A DNA stretch of 64,000 bases, taken from NCBI RefSeq assembly GCF_000499385.1, contig NW_013652297.1, positions 1-64,000 on the forward strand, read 5' to 3'. Each line of letters opens with the position of its first letter. Positions within the stretch are counted from its first letter, which is position 1. The position numbers and the translations under genes are program-made. Of this stretch, positions 23,065 through 35,088 are shown one piece after another. Below the pieces are notes generated by a model that was not told the DNA's origin, searched no databases, and saw only the letters and a program-made list of their open reading frames with translations. This DNA comes from Eimeria necatrix (taxonomy: Eukaryota > Apicomplexa > Conoidasida > Eucoccidiorida > Eimeriidae).

Positions 23065-25414
23065 TCAGTGCCCCAGGATCTGCATCCTGCAGAAGTACAT
23101 GGGCCCGAATCTTGACACGTCTGGAAGCATTGCATAACCATGCTTAAGCTTCTCAATCGAAAATAATGCAGAGCCACTTTTCCGTCCTGCATTTTCGTGC
23201 GTCGTCTCGTCTTGATTCGCTGTAGCGCCCTCTAGTCTGACTTCCGCAGGCCATTCCCCATCAAATAGTGGCAGCGTCTTCACGTTCCCTTTTGCCTTTT
23301 TCAGAAATTTATCAATGACCTGAAAGGCATTCAGGGCCCGAGCAGCATTAGGCTCGACCCAGTGCCTGACCAAGAGTGGCCTAGCCCCTATGCAGCTACG
23401 CGGTGCCTGTGATCCGTTGTGGCTTCACGTGCCGCTCTAACATTCTGGTCCAAACGTATTGCAAACCATGTATATGTGCTAGCATGCTAGCATTCGACTC
23501 TAAGACCTGAGCCACAAACTATCCAATGTGAAACCTCTGCTTGCTTCTACGGTAAAGCCTCTCTCGGGCTCGATGTTGATTTTGTACTTACGCCATCATT
23601 TTCAAGTTCAGACAGCGAGCACGTAGTATACAAAAGAATGCCATTTTTCTTCAAAAGCTTCGACGCAATAAGTAGCATTTTAAGTTGCCTTTCTGCGTGG
23701 GCCTTTGGAGTGCCTGTGGAACCGCACTGTATGACATACGCTTCACTGTAGCGCAAGCAGACTTCCAACAGACAGTGATGACCACAGAAGCCACAGAGAT
23801 TAAGTGCTAGTTAGTTTAGGGTGTCGCTACATCCTCGACGCATATACTTGGAGCAACTCTCACCCTGCGACCACTTGGCAACTGCGGATCCTCCCTTGCG
23901 GAGGAGATGTCTATCAGACGAGCAAGGGGCGTCTAGCAGAATCCTGTCATATGGTGCGAAGCGTTCTGAAGGCCCAATCATAGTAAACCCAAAATTCCGT
24001 GGGAGACCCCAACCCGCATGCATTCACCGAATGCCTATTGCTTCCTTGCAGGGAAAAAGAAGTACTATTTCCATAACTCAGGTAATGGTGGGACTGGGCC
24101 TAAATCGTTTATCTTACCAAATGCACCTCCCTTGCAAACATCTGCGCAGCTAAACTGTAGCCGTTGCCTGTGCACATTAATCGGCTGCACCACAAGAACT
24201 CCATTCTGACACTCAAGCTCGGCTATAGTGTGGGCGGGGATATGTCTGAAACGGTCCTACGCTACAACGCAGGCGGCTCACCCTGCAGTGGCATACGGCG
24301 GCAGGAACTTCGTAAGTGTTGCCTGCAACCTGAAAAAACATACGGAAAGCCCCCCAGTCCATCCTTCGGCTATGCAGCGGCACAACAGTCACCATTAGCA
24401 GGCGTGTCTTTGATAACCTGTATAAATGCCAAAGCAGCTTACCGCGCAAGTCGGTCTCGGCTAGCATCGTTACATACCAACAGGCCCCCCGCTTCGTCAT
24501 CGTTGTCAATGCTGTCGATCTCATATGACATACTGTTGTTCCCGATGATGTATGATGGAAGCTTTGCTTGTGACATCATGCTCGAAATAATCAAGGATTT
24601 ACCCCCTGGTGCCTACGAATAAGTATAGTGCGCACTTACACTCATGCGTCCTTGGTTTAAAATTTGTAATTTTGACGGGCAAATATTTCCATATAGATGC
24701 ATAAATATAACTGCCTCCCCAAAGTGAAATTTACAGCATGCGCTTGCGTTGCCACTTACTGCGCACATGTCAAGCACGACCTCGCCAGGACGCGCTTCAA
24801 GGACAAAGGCGGCGAGAGCCGAAGCACCGTCTGAGGAAGTGTAGAGACACCAGCACATGGAAAAACCAAAGCATGCGCGGGCAGAGGACTCCACCCTTGG
24901 GCGGGTGTTTCCAAGAGAGATGGAATATGTAGACAGAGCTGCTGAGGCACAGCAAAAAATTACCCAGGAAGTACGTTTTGGTCCTCGCCTCCTCTATTAC
25001 GTGGTCGTCATCGACAATGGCTACGCTTTCAGTGTTGTTTTCATGTAGTGCAGGGCAGCTGCTGGCCTCAGCTGTAGAGTCGGGCGGAACTGAAAAGGGC
25101 CCGTCACTGGCGTTGCAGTCAGTAGGCGCTGCCGTTGTTTGAGACCCACGAACTGTAGCTGCTGTATTCGTGTTAAATGCGTCATTCTCCTTAACCGGTG
25201 CATTATCCGAGCAGGTGAGGCAGTTGGGGATTATGCACGGAACGAGTCGCTGTTTTCTCAAAAGGTAACGAAGAGCGCTGTGGGATATGTTTGGGGCTAC
25301 AAAAGCCAGTTGATTGGGAGGTTCAGAAAGAGCTTGAAGCAAATTACTCCAGCGGTCTTTGCCATACTGTTTGCTGTATGTACTGCTCCAGCTCGCCCCG
25401 CCTCGTGCGCTCAT
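23065..25414 (-). CDS. NSUN3/4-type RNA (cytosine-5) methyltransferase
   Basis: Exons: 25414-24964, 24830-24760, 24612-24443, 24329-24282, 24205-24118, 23965-23864, 23713-23592, 23319-23065. Features of the RsmB/NOP2/Sun family appear in order: KQYGKDRWSNLLQAL near the N-terminus, DGASALAAFVLEARPGEVVL, the SAM-binding motif DMCA|APGGKS (split by an intron), LVCNDASRDRLAR, YDRILLDAPCSSDRHLLR, WSQGTPKAHAERQLKMLLIA, LLYTTCSLSELENDG (motif VI, catalytic Cys), and GYAMLPDVSRFGPMYFCRMQ. The DxPC[ST][ST]DRH form is typical of NSUN3/NSUN4, which act on mitochondrial tRNA or rRNA. About 90 polar residues separate the N-terminal block from the core. The join between the 48-bp exon 24329-24282 and the next exon does not keep phase as I read it, so a small exon or different donor is missing there. 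The organelle is not determined. Confidence 0.85.
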
Positions 25415-25974
25415 GCTGCCCCAGGAGCCAAGCGTCTAAATCAAGCTGGATTGACTACAGAATCATAAAACAAAATATGCAAGAATTAGAGAAGATATCA
25501 TGCCACTCGCCAGGTGATTTCAGCTCTGTAGTTCCACCAGTTATATTAGACACACCATATCGGCTCAAATCGACACACAAAACATGAAATTTCAACGCCA
25601 TCGCACGGCTTATGCTATTCCTGTAAAGTAAAGAAGGACTCAGATCTGCCTTCTTTAACAATATGTACTAAACATAGGCAACCCTTAGCAACCAGACCTG
25701 AAACTGAGGCATTTCCGTTGTGGTGGGCATGCAGGGCAATGAATGGGGCCATCGAGAGCTGCATAAAGTGCGTGTTCGTTCATGCTTCTACCAATTCAAG
25801 GTATTTCTTATATAGGGTGCTGCTAAATAGTACAAATGCGCAATACGAAGTCAACTAACTCCCTTCCCTAAGTAACTTATGAGTCGGATGCTGGAGTTGG
25901 CTCGGCCTGACAGTGTCTCCTTGGCATGGTTAGGGACAAAGTTGTGAGCCTGTCGATAAATTCATGATCGTTCA

Positions 25975-26770
25975 CTATGGTCCGAGCTTAAAATTCATAT
26001 TGAAGCGTCGCCTCTGAGTCGGCCCCTGGAAATGCTGACTTGGACAGGATGCAATCGACGCAGTCTCCATTCGGTGCCCCCGAAGCGGCGGCCTTTCTTT
26101 TCCTACAACTTCGTTGGATTGTGAGAACTGTGTGCTTTTGGGTAGCTTGTTTTTTACACGGGTGGCTTCTGAGCCCACTAACTCCGACAAGTGACCTCCA
26201 CTAAGATACAGGGCGTGCCGACTGCGCGTCGGCGCTAGCGACCTGAAACCCTCTCATGGAGCTGGAGACGCAATAAATTTCGTAGAACTTTGATATATGC
26301 AACCGTGCCTTGGTTAGGAGGCACCGGAAAATAGCCGACAGCACTATTGGCGTCGCAGAACCAGATGTTTGAGGTTAGGCTCAACTTTGCCAACCAGAAG
26401 CTAGAGTTGTTTCATGGACCTGGATCTTAGTGCTGGAGTACTGTCCGCAGCATTGATACTCAAGAATCTCAGGGAAGAGCTCTCGACTTTAGGCACCATG
26501 TGGCGATAGACAATGGTTTGGCATGCTTGGATACCTCTGCAGCAAGACAACACTGCGCTTGAAGAGCCGCTTTGATGGCGAGTTTCTCGCTTCTTGCTGA
26601 CCTTGACATGCAAATCGGCGCCGTCACATAGGTTCTGCGAAACCCGAAAAAATTATAGCTAAAAAGTTGGGTATTCTGTTTGCATGGAATTCTAGGTTCC
26701 ATCACACGTACGTTTTCTGTCGCTAGGCGCAGTTGCTGCAGACGAGCTTTATCATAAAGAAGAGAAACTT
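25975..26770 (-). CDS. Candidate small multi-exon gene, unknown product
   Basis: There are three weak but splice-bounded pieces. One ends at 26712 before GTACGT and reads YDKARLQQLRLATEN. It joins in phase to 26634-26535 (acceptor ttcgggtttcgcag; GADLHVKVSKKRETRHQSG). A last exon after tatcttag near 26206 reads GGHLSELVGSEATRVKNKLP and stops at 25975 (FNMNFKLGP). The join to the last exon is not in phase as read, and the start is not found. Composition is basic. No family recognised. It could be noise from intergenic DNA. Confidence 0.3.
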
Positions 26771-27290
26771 GTCCTCAGTTGAAGTTTCAGGCGTCATCTC
26801 AGTGTAGTAATGAAAGCACCGTTAATTAGTGTTTTAATGCCGAATCCTGCTGGATCAAGAACGGAAAATTAGCGCAAAGACCAAAGTGAAGGGAGTTCAC
26901 CTTTGCAATTTTCCTTGAAAAAGAGGAACTAAACTGCAGTACGTACGACTACACCTCCGGCCCAGGGCAGCCGTTGTAACGTTGGCCGGGTACGTCTTAA
27001 CAGCAGCGGCACGGTCATCACCACATCTGCTGCTCCATCTGCAGCGCGAAAGCAAGCGCGTCAGAGGACACAGGTAAATCCATGGTAACCGCCTTCTGGA
27101 GGCTACAGTGCCGTGTCAACTGTGCTGGACGACGCACTACTCCGCTGAGTGCCTCTCTTCTACAAGTCACCCACTGCACGTATGAATCGCCCGCTGAAGA
27201 CGCGCAGTACGTGAAAGCGTCAACCTAGAGCAACGCAGGCAACCTAGGACAGCCGTTCGCCAGATCGCCTATCGTTTCCGTGGTCTGAAG

Positions 27291-27718
27291 ATGCTTGCGA
27301 GGCAGGTAAGCGTCCTCTGCTGGGGAAATAATTTGCCGGCTGTGCTTGCCGTCTTTCGTACAGCTCAATGCTACTAACCCGTAAGCAAGCCTTATGTTTC
27401 GGTGTTCAGAGAGCTACTTGCTACTGACCTATTTCGAGCGAAAATGCCTCCACGAAATCTGACACAAGTAATTACAGCAGGACTTCATATCATACCGTAC
27501 ACCTGCAGAGTTCACTCGGAGCTTCCTTGAGTATCGCGTGATCGCCCTGAGCAAGATTAGTTCGCTACAACCAGACGAACTGTGCTTCCAGTTGCTCATC
27601 CTCTACAGGAGACGCCGATTCAGTTTAGTGCAGCTCGTCCAAGCACGCTTTCGGACCGCTGAGTCTGCACTCCTATTACGGACCACACTGCGGAAGGTAG
27701 GGCATGAGGTGGGCTAGC
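27291..27718 (+). CDS. Candidate short plus-strand gene ending inside the convergent 775-codon gene
   Basis: A possible first exon is ATG CTT GCG AGG CAG before GTAAGC (27291-27305). A strong open stretch from about 27480 to TAG at 27716-27718, without any ATG, reads DFISYRTPAEFTRSFLEYRV and PDELCFQLLILYRRRRFSLV. Another candidate piece (27411-27468) reads ELLATDLFRAKMPPRNLTQ. The exon joins are not resolved, since the last gap of 10 bases is too short for an intron. Helical Leu/Arg-rich pattern recalls apicomplexan organellar repeat proteins, an inference only. If the frame runs to its stop, 43 bases overlap the antisense coding end of the next gene; a donor-like GTAGGG at 27697 could shorten this. 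Confidence 0.4.
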
Positions 27719-30003
27719 ATGAGCTTGTCGGCCATTAGTGAGCGCTGGTGGCCTAGCTCTTCTGCCGCCTCTGCAGAACACGCTGCGCCCCGTGATGCCT
27801 CAAACACAGGCGTGCACTCTACAGACGAGCCCTCATCATCGCTCAACAACACATTCTCCTTGCGCCTCCTTTTTTGAGGCCCGGCAGAGGCTGTCGGAGT
27901 TTCTTGCAAGGTGCTGCCGTTTAGCTGCAATGGGTCTATGTGTGTCACGAAAGACGCAGCCCGATTTGGCTCTCGAGACGCGAACTCTACGCGCGCACAG
28001 TACTCTGCGTCCAAGCCACTAAGCGCGAGGGTGTCTTCATCTGCATGGACTGTATAAACGACGTCTGACTTGCTTCCCTGTTTGGCTTCAGCTTCCGACA
28101 AGCTCATCTGCCGCTGAAGCTGACCCGCACATGAACTCGACGAGTTGGACACTCCCTGAACTGAATATCTTCGCGAGCGCTTACCGGTGCGACGGTCCTC
28201 AACGCTCTGACTTGACGCATCAGCTGTTGACGCATGCGGGTTGGTGTGCTCAGTCACATATCCACTCCGTTTTTGCTTAGTCGGTGCTGCGGAGGCGGCT
28301 GGCACAGCCGTGTCCGAAGGGGAGTGCACATTACCCATAGGGCAGCCAGGAGCACTGATACAGGACCTCGTGGCAGCAGCCGTCTTCGGCCTCCATTTTC
28401 TTAGGCGAACAACAGAAGCGGGAGCTGCTGCCAGGCGGAATGTACACGAGGCGTTGAGCATGCGTGCAGTGTCCTCGAGACGCATCATGTCGCCGAACTT
28501 CCTGGATGTCTCGGCAGTGATGTCATACAAAGGGACTGCATCTGTGGTCTCTGATGCTGTTGAGCCAACGGCGCCTTCTTCTTGGCATACTTTCGTACAA
28601 ACCCCAGAATCGCTTCCTGGAGGCGCTTGCGCAGCTACGGAAGCTGATGCGGCGCCGACACCAGGCGATTCACCCGCCGGCGGCTGCTCTGCTACAGCAC
28701 TCCCTGAAGAGTGCCCGTAGGACGCAACTAGGCATCGCCTATTGAACTGCTTGAAAAACATTGTGCGAGCGGCCCTGAGGTGCTCTGATAGGCTGTAGCT
28801 GATGAGCGGCGAGGGCCGCTGAACAGATCCCGGACGGCACATATAAAGCGGAGCCTGCTCATCGTCATCGTCGCTCTGGAGACCAGCTTTTAATTCAACC
28901 CTTGGTCGTGGTGGCAAGCATTTGCATGTCTCCCTGATATACTTAAGAAAACGACCCCACGATTGCAGTGCAGCACTCGCTGACAATCCGAGACTTAGCT
29001 GGCAATCCTTGGGATGTGAAATCTGTCCTCGTCGCAGTGCACCAGGAGGGTGCTGCAAATTCGCTGAACAAGGATGCTTCCTTCCTACTGAAGTTAAGAA
29101 TGTTGGGTTCTTCGCTCGACGTCGACGTCTATCCCCTCGTGAAGCACTGCTCGTGCTCTGTGCCGTGTCAGAGTCTGAATTGTCGCTTGGGGCTTGTGCC
29201 CACCGTGTTCTGTAGCGGTTGATGCACTCCAGCGTCTCTGGAACCATGCAAGCGGCGAACGCCTTCAGCTTACTCTCCAAAAACTCAATGCCGCTGCCTG
29301 ACTGGGACACGACCTCAGATGCGTGCCCGCTTGTCTCAGTGTTGCTTGCGGATTTCCGTGCCGACTTTTTTGCAGGGGAAAGTCTCAGGAGCTGGTCTTT
29401 CTTCGCAAGCATCTGCGCTATCCACTTAGATTTGAACATGCGGATCTCCTTAGATTTTCGAGAGCATACACGATACTCGGTGATAAGAGGACCATCACTG
29501 GTGTGGTCGTATTCTCCCTCATCAATATAAACGGCGACTCCATCGTCGCTCTCATCCTCATCGGAAAGTAGCACCGGAGTAGAGGACTTTGAAGACGTAT
29601 TAAGAACAAGACCTGCTGTAGCTGGGCTGCGCTTGCGGTTGGTAGAGCAGCGCCCCTCTTTGTTGGCGCTGGTCAAATTGCTCGGCGGCAAAGGCAAGGT
29701 TTCAGATACAACGTCAACTCCGTTGCTCCCGCAGTTGCTCTGACTTGTGCTTCCATCATTCGTATACAAGGTCCAGCCTCCACCAAGAAATTTTCGGCTT
29801 GCGAAGCCTGTATCCGTTGGACTGGCTCCGGTGCATGGCTGTGGCTGTGTGCCTTTCAAGGTAAGCGCCATAGACTGGCTCTGGTGATCAGGACAGTTTT
29901 CGTCTGCCTCTGTGCTCTCGGAAACGGAAGGCAGAGAACGAAATTCCCTACGGATTTCGCAGAGAGCTCCTCTTTCTAACGAAGCTTCCCGCCCAGGACA
30001 CAT
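27676..30003 (-). CDS. Intronless 775-residue polar protein, probably nuclear, unknown function
   Basis: ATG at 30003, TAA at 27676-27678, one uninterrupted frame. The protein is mostly low-complexity and polar, with acidic patches (LLSDEDESDDGVAVYIDEGE, GLQSDDDDEQAP, LLSDDEGSS), basic clusters suitable as nuclear localisation signals (RGDRRRRRAKNP, PQKRRRKENV, GKRSRRYS) and a central helical part (FLESKLKAFAACMVPETLEC). No membrane segment or signal peptide. It stands out as intronless among intron-rich neighbours. I recognise no domain. The paired acidic and basic clusters suggest a chromatin or RNA-binding role, but nothing here proves it. Confidence 0.75.
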   Translation of the reverse strand: MCPGREASLERGALCEIRREFRSLPSVSESTEADENCPDHQSQSMALTLKGTQPQPCTGASPTDTGFASRKFLGGGWTLYTNDGSTSQSNCGSNGVDVVSETLPLPPSNLTSANKEGRCSTNRKRSPATAGLVLNTSSKSSTPVLLSDEDESDDGVAVYIDEGEYDHTSDGPLITEYRVCSRKSKEIRMFKSKWIAQMLAKKDQLLRLSPAKKSARKSASNTETSGHASEVVSQSGSGIEFLESKLKAFAACMVPETLECINRYRTRWAQAPSDNSDSDTAQSTSSASRGDRRRRRAKNPTFLTSVGRKHPCSANLQHPPGALRRGQISHPKDCQLSLGLSASAALQSWGRFLKYIRETCKCLPPRPRVELKAGLQSDDDDEQAPLYMCRPGSVQRPSPLISYSLSEHLRAARTMFFKQFNRRCLVASYGHSSGSAVAEQPPAGESPGVGAASASVAAQAPPGSDSGVCTKVCQEEGAVGSTASETTDAVPLYDITAETSRKFGDMMRLEDTARMLNASCTFRLAAAPASVVRLRKWRPKTAAATRSCISAPGCPMGNVHSPSDTAVPAASAAPTKQKRSGYVTEHTNPHASTADASSQSVEDRRTGKRSRRYSVQGVSNSSSSCAGQLQRQMSLSEAEAKQGSKSDVVYTVHADEDTLALSGLDAEYCARVEFASREPNRAASFVTHIDPLQLNGSTLQETPTASAGPQKRRRKENVLLSDDEGSSVECTPVFEASRGAACSAEAAEELGHQRSLMADKLMLAHLMPYLPQCGP

Positions 30004-30231
30004 TGTTGTCCTCTCCTCGCCGCTTGTGATGTAGTGTCCCTGCAGCCTCTTCTGTTGAGAGGTCTAAAGACTGCAGGGTACACGAATGCGGCAAGGCAGG
30101 CAGCAGCAGATTTAGAGACGCGACTGGAAGCTCGGCTGAGTGCCTAGGACGCTAGCAGCCATCCAGGTCACGGGGGATCGCCCATGCGGGCGGCAGAAAT
30201 GAAAAAGCCAGTGCTAGGCTCTAGTCCGCTC
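30004..30231. other. Short 5' region of the 775-codon gene
   Basis: This lies between the ATG at 30003 and the stop of the next minus candidate at 30232. It has no ORF of note and probably holds the promoter and 5' UTR of the 775-codon gene. Confidence 0.4.
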
Positions 30232-30903
30232 TCACATCATGATATACATGGAGTTTTCGGCCCCCTTCTTTCCGGGAACGTCTCGCTGTTTTCGAAAATC
30301 CAAGTCGCATGAAGACCCTGGATGGTCAGGATAACACCCTACAAACTGGCGGCCGGGCCAGCAGCGACGCCTGCCACTGGGTTCAGGAGCCACAGGCGCT
30401 TGGACCATGCGGCCACCACAACGGTACAACGACGCCGCGTACTCGTGGGCTCTGCTGGCCAAGGTTGAGTAAAAGGTTATGACGGCTGCCTGCCGCCTGG
30501 TAGGGGCCAGATTGAAAAAGGGTGCTGAGCTGACGCGTACTCAAGCCAAAGAACCTCAACATGAAGCCTACAAGGTCATTTCATCGATAAACAAAATTTC
30601 ATGTGCAGCACTAAAATTTGCAAAGGGCCCACACTACCACCCGGAGCTCCAGGAGGTGGGTCTTGGGGGCTGGTGGCTTTTGGGTTCGGCAGCACAGATC
30701 GCCTCCTTGACGCTTTTGGCTAAAAAGCGAGAAAATGCAGACTAAAACACGCACTCCATTTGTTAAAAATGCGAAGTACACTGCAAAAATTGGAATTTTC
30801 AGCATGGCAAGGGTGGGAACAATGCTCACTCTGGGTAAATCCGACACCTCCACCTACTCACTGCCTCTGGTGAGCTCGAGATGTGTTGCACAGCGGCCAG
30901 CTC
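30232..30903 (-). CDS. Candidate gene: last exon plus one upstream exon
   Basis: The last exon 30454-30232 follows the acceptor ttttactcaaccttggccag and reads AHEYAASLYRCGGRMVQAPV then a Cys/Trp-containing segment (RCWPGRQFVGCYPDHPG) ending NSMYIMM. A 42-bp exon 30903-30862 (ELAAVQHISSSPEA) has both a good acceptor and a GTGAGT donor. The exons between and upstream were not resolved. No family recognised. Confidence 0.3.
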
Positions 30904-33530
30904 CTGCGAGCAGATCACCCGTGAGACTTACGAGCCACTCGAAGCTTTTCTCTCCGAATTTTTTGGTTTAGTTAGAACGTCAGTTAGCAATATATATTAT
31001 GGAGTAACTGAAATGAGGCTCTGGTGTCCTGTTGGGTAGAACCGCTGCACATAATGAACAGCGAGATCTCTGTCTATGCGTATATCAAGTTCCGTTAGTA
31101 TACCTTGTGGTAGATATGATGGTAATGGTGGTATGGCCTTATTTACTAGGACAGCGGCCACACGTCAACAACGGTGCGTGGCAGGCCTATGCATGCATAG
31201 AAAGAACATTAAGCTACTGCTGCGCAGCAATATTTACGTCAAAGAAAGGTTCTTACATTTACCTCTGCCGCTGGTAATCGTTCTTGTAGTTCGGCTGTTT
31301 CGCATTTTTTCATCGCGGCAAAAAACACTTTGCAAGCTCAATAGCAGTCTTGTTACACAGTGCACTCAAAAAGAGTCGTACATGGGCACCCAAGATGAAC
31401 ACGAGCGCATTTACATGGCAGTAAAGAAACTTCCTCGGGTCGGCTCGGCATAGGGGGATAATGCTCTCTGCCTTTAAATGCAAGAGTCCATTGCGTGAAA
31501 AGCAATAGGAGAAAATATACTGTTTTCCTCGTATCCCTTGTGCTCTCTCAATTGACTAATTTTCGAGTATTCGCAATAGAATGAGCAAAAGAAGCTAGTG
31601 GCAAGGTTCAAAAGAGTGCTGAGGGAGCCACTGCATCCTGCAGGCCGCTACTTAGCCGCCAAGCTTGTTTGTGATTCCCTCGCGGGCCCGTCTCTAACTT
31701 TTGACTTCAGAAACTAGGGAAGTTGCCACTTTGCCCATAGTATTTTAGCCTAGTCGAACGTTTCAGTCTTCCACACTGTCTCAGTGGTTCATGTCCACAC
31801 GATCCCTCGGCAAGAACAAAAGGTCACTTCAGGGGCATAACAGCTTAGTAATTCTTTCAAGATAAAATCAAGATTTCTGCTCCACTCCTCAGCAGCTGCT
31901 GCGCAGCCCCATTTGCAATGATTGGCTTTCCGCCTAGCAACATGAATGCAAAGCATTGAGCTCTGCTACACGCCTATTAAGTACATCGTAGCAGTGCGGA
32001 AGACGGTCAAATGCAGCAAGTAAGATCAAATCCCACAAGACGCGACAGGAATTTTTCCGCAAGTGAACTATGCGCCGACATCTGTGCTACTCAGCCTAGA
32101 GTCGAGAATTTTGAATGAGCGTGTGGCGACAGAGAGCCATCGAAGGTATAATTCAAGCACATGATGCTGGTGTAAAAGCGTTCAAGTGCTGCTGCCACAA
32201 CGCACCAGCCAGCATCTGGACTTCAGTTATTCTTATTCATTCTAGATGTCTTCAGACAGTCCTACATTGGGCATGCAATGTGGAATGGAAGGCTTGTACG
32301 CTTGCCACAAATGCGTACGTGCGCCTATATGTAAATCTATGGAAGCGAAGTAGCAGGCTGTCTCAATTGAGCAGTTCCCGTCAACTGCCTCGCTGACGTT
32401 AACAATGCTATGCTGTTCGCCAAGAGTGACGAGATTATTTACTTGAAAGTTTAAAAGACACACCCGATTGGTGGATTCGGATAGCAGACTCGAAGTCACA
32501 AAACTCCCCAAAGTACTGCTGCGGATATGTAAATGCTTGACTCCAAGAGGTGAAACCTGCTGCGATAGTCTACCGTTTATACGTACCGTTTCTTAATTGC
32601 TCTAGAGCCGTCCCAGGAGCGATCCTAATTTGAACACTTGCGCATTTAGCAAGATTTTAAATCAAGGCAATGCTGTAAAAGCAAAAATTGCAACAATTGT
32701 AAGCAACAGGTGGTAGCGAAGCTGCTAATATACCATGACCCGACAAAGGCAGCCTATGCTTAACTAGACAGCCTTCCGTCACAACTTCATCCCTGCTCTC
32801 TTCTTCTGCATATCTGCTTTATTTTTTCTGTGCTTGAACCGTTGCCCTTAGTGTACCAAACAGTGGATTCATTGCCAAAAATGCCCAGGGGTTATGCACT
32901 TTGTGGCTCCACATGTAGACGCTTGCGTGCAGTTGACGGCAAGTATACGAGCCTTCGACTCCCCATTTCACTCTACAAATTGTCATTTGCGCGCCCAACG
33001 TAGGACGGACTGAATTATTACTAAAGGCTAACGGAATAATTGGAAGTTGCTCCTCACAGTGTTTACTGAAGAGTGCGCCCTATCCGTAAACAGCACGAAG
33101 CATGCATCTCATCCTGAACGTAGTTCCACTTCATGTAGGTGGCTCATATGGTGGTGACAATTCTCAAAGTATGAAATTGATTCAACCGCCTAGAAAAAAC
33201 ACCATTCCAACCAGAGTTTACCAACGAAACGCTGGTTCCTGCTCACTATCTCAAATCCTCGGATGCCTCACTTTGCAGAAGTCTGCAAAACTTTGTTGTT
33301 GTAAATCCACGCAAAATCATTCAGTGGCGAGGTTGTTGCTCACCTTGCGTGCATTAAGCCAAGATGAATGCAGCAACTTGGACATCAACTAACATGGTTT
33401 TATTTTCCAAAGACAGTACCCCGTACAAACGAGAGCTTTCTAAAATATTTACACAAGCTGCTTCTGGAAGGCACATCCATTAAAAGCAACTCTACTAGAG
33501 CGGCTCTGCCTTTGGACGATAGACCTGGAT
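30904..33530. other. 2.6 kb with no confident gene
   Basis: Short ORFs occur in all frames. None shows the paired splice signals and phase agreement found elsewhere, and no RNA gene was recognised. It may contain further 5' exons of the candidate ending at 30232, or long UTRs. Confidence 0.4.
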
Positions 33531-35013
33531 TCATAATGAGCTGTCAGTTAACTGCCCTCGGGGCATACTAACTGTGGCTGACAGTTCACGTCCTTTCTCG
33601 GGACGAGCCAACAGCGCCCGCACAAGTTGGGTTTGAAGCGCAGGCGGCACTCGACCGAACTTGTTTTTCAAGCAGCGCAAAAGTGTATGCAGCTCCTCGA
33701 GGGGGTCTTCGAACACTAGACTGCTCTTGATGAGCACCTGAATATTTGAAAGTACGAACGCCAAGAAGCTGTGGGAGGCTCTACAGTGACACGTCCTTGC
33801 GAGCACATCTGAAAGTTGTCGTGTGGTGCATTGACACGAAATGTTTCTGTCAACACCAACTTTCCAGTACCTCACCTGAGACATGAGCGTTTCCACTTCG
33901 TTTTCGCTGAGGTTACAAACGTAATCTATTAGCTCCTGGTAGCGCAGACCATACTGTAAGTCCCTCCGCATTGTCTCTAGAAGCGTTTGCACTGGATTCG
34001 CCTGCAGTTTGTTTTCAGCCCCGCTGGACCCCTCTGCGACAAGACCAAGTCCCGCAGCGACGGTAGCCATCAGATCTGAGTACCACGCTTCTATAAAGTC
34101 AGCCATATCCGCCTTTCTGCAGGATTCTGCTCCCTGCATCAGAAATACGTGTTATGCGGGTCGAATACGTCAGGAGGCAGAGAAGCTGCAACTTTCTTCA
34201 TTAATTGTGCATTTGGTCTACCCAGCTGCGGACATGCCATGTAATTAAAATAACTAATTCAATGAAAGAATAGGGGAAGAGGCGCCACTCTTGTTCCTTG
34301 CGCTTTCAGCAAATACGTCATGCCACGTGGATATATCACCCTCAGTGCATCGATCACAAACATCTCTTGATGCGTCCAACTTCTTCTTATATGCTGCACT
34401 AGGCGGAGTCTCGTGCCCGGGTCAAAAAAGCTACGCAGTGTCTGCAGAAGGGGAACAAAAAACATTTGCCCTATCGTTCGATTCGGCTCAGGCGACAAGG
34501 CTCTGGGCAACCGACCATGCTCATTACGATCAAGCGGCAACTGCGTAGTTATGGCTTGAATCTGGAGTCCTGCTACAATATCGCCTACCCTGGTGTCCAA
34601 TAAATCACTGAGGTTACGTTTTGCCTTTTCCTTCACTTCGCTGCGAGCCCTGAGGCATTCCTGCAAGACCCCATTTCACTTATTTTCAGGTGCTTCAGTA
34701 ACGAAACAGCGTTGCCCTCCCCACCCGTTACGTTTTACAATTTGCAGTAGAGTGAATGCGGCAGATGTATAGTTAGTCAAACAGCAGAAGCATTTTTACC
34801 CTAATTCGCTTCATTGCCTTTTCTGTCTCATTCGCGGCCCGGGCTGTGCCTAAAACTTGAGGCTTTCCCCAAGCAGACCGCTGGAGCGAGTGATTCGCCT
34901 GACCTTCAAAAATTACGCGTAAGGGCAACATGCAACTCACATATTCGTAGACGAGTGCACCGGAACTCGCATATGGGCTGCTCAACGTAACGTAGGCAGA
35001 GACCCAAGAGACC
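33531..35013 (-). CDS. Helical protein of unknown function (5' end missing)
   Basis: Exons: 35013 to about 34943 (VSWVSAYVTLSSPYASSGAL, donor GTGAGT), about 34882-34803 (SLQRSAWGKPQVLGTARAAN), then from about 34662 (ECLRARSEVKEKAKRNLSDL and PLLQTLRSFFDPGTRLRLVQ), and 34136-33531 (DLQYGLRYQELIDYVCNLSE, EDPLEELHTLLRCLKNKFGR, ending GQLTDSSL). The junctions I checked keep phase. The product is all-helical with heptad Leu. No start codon is found. It may continue from the gene ending at 35089, whose last codons overlap a good GTAAGA donor, but the phases I tried do not match. Family not recognised. Confidence 0.5.
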
Positions 35014-35088
35014 CTGGGTGATGACGGAAAGCACGCCAAAACAACTATGCTCCAACAAGGGCTGTCGAAAAATATACTGCCCCACAAG

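Noticed and set aside
27676..30003. AP2 or other known DNA-binding domain in the 775-residue protein
   Set aside because: Basic and acidic clusters are present but no domain pattern could be traced.
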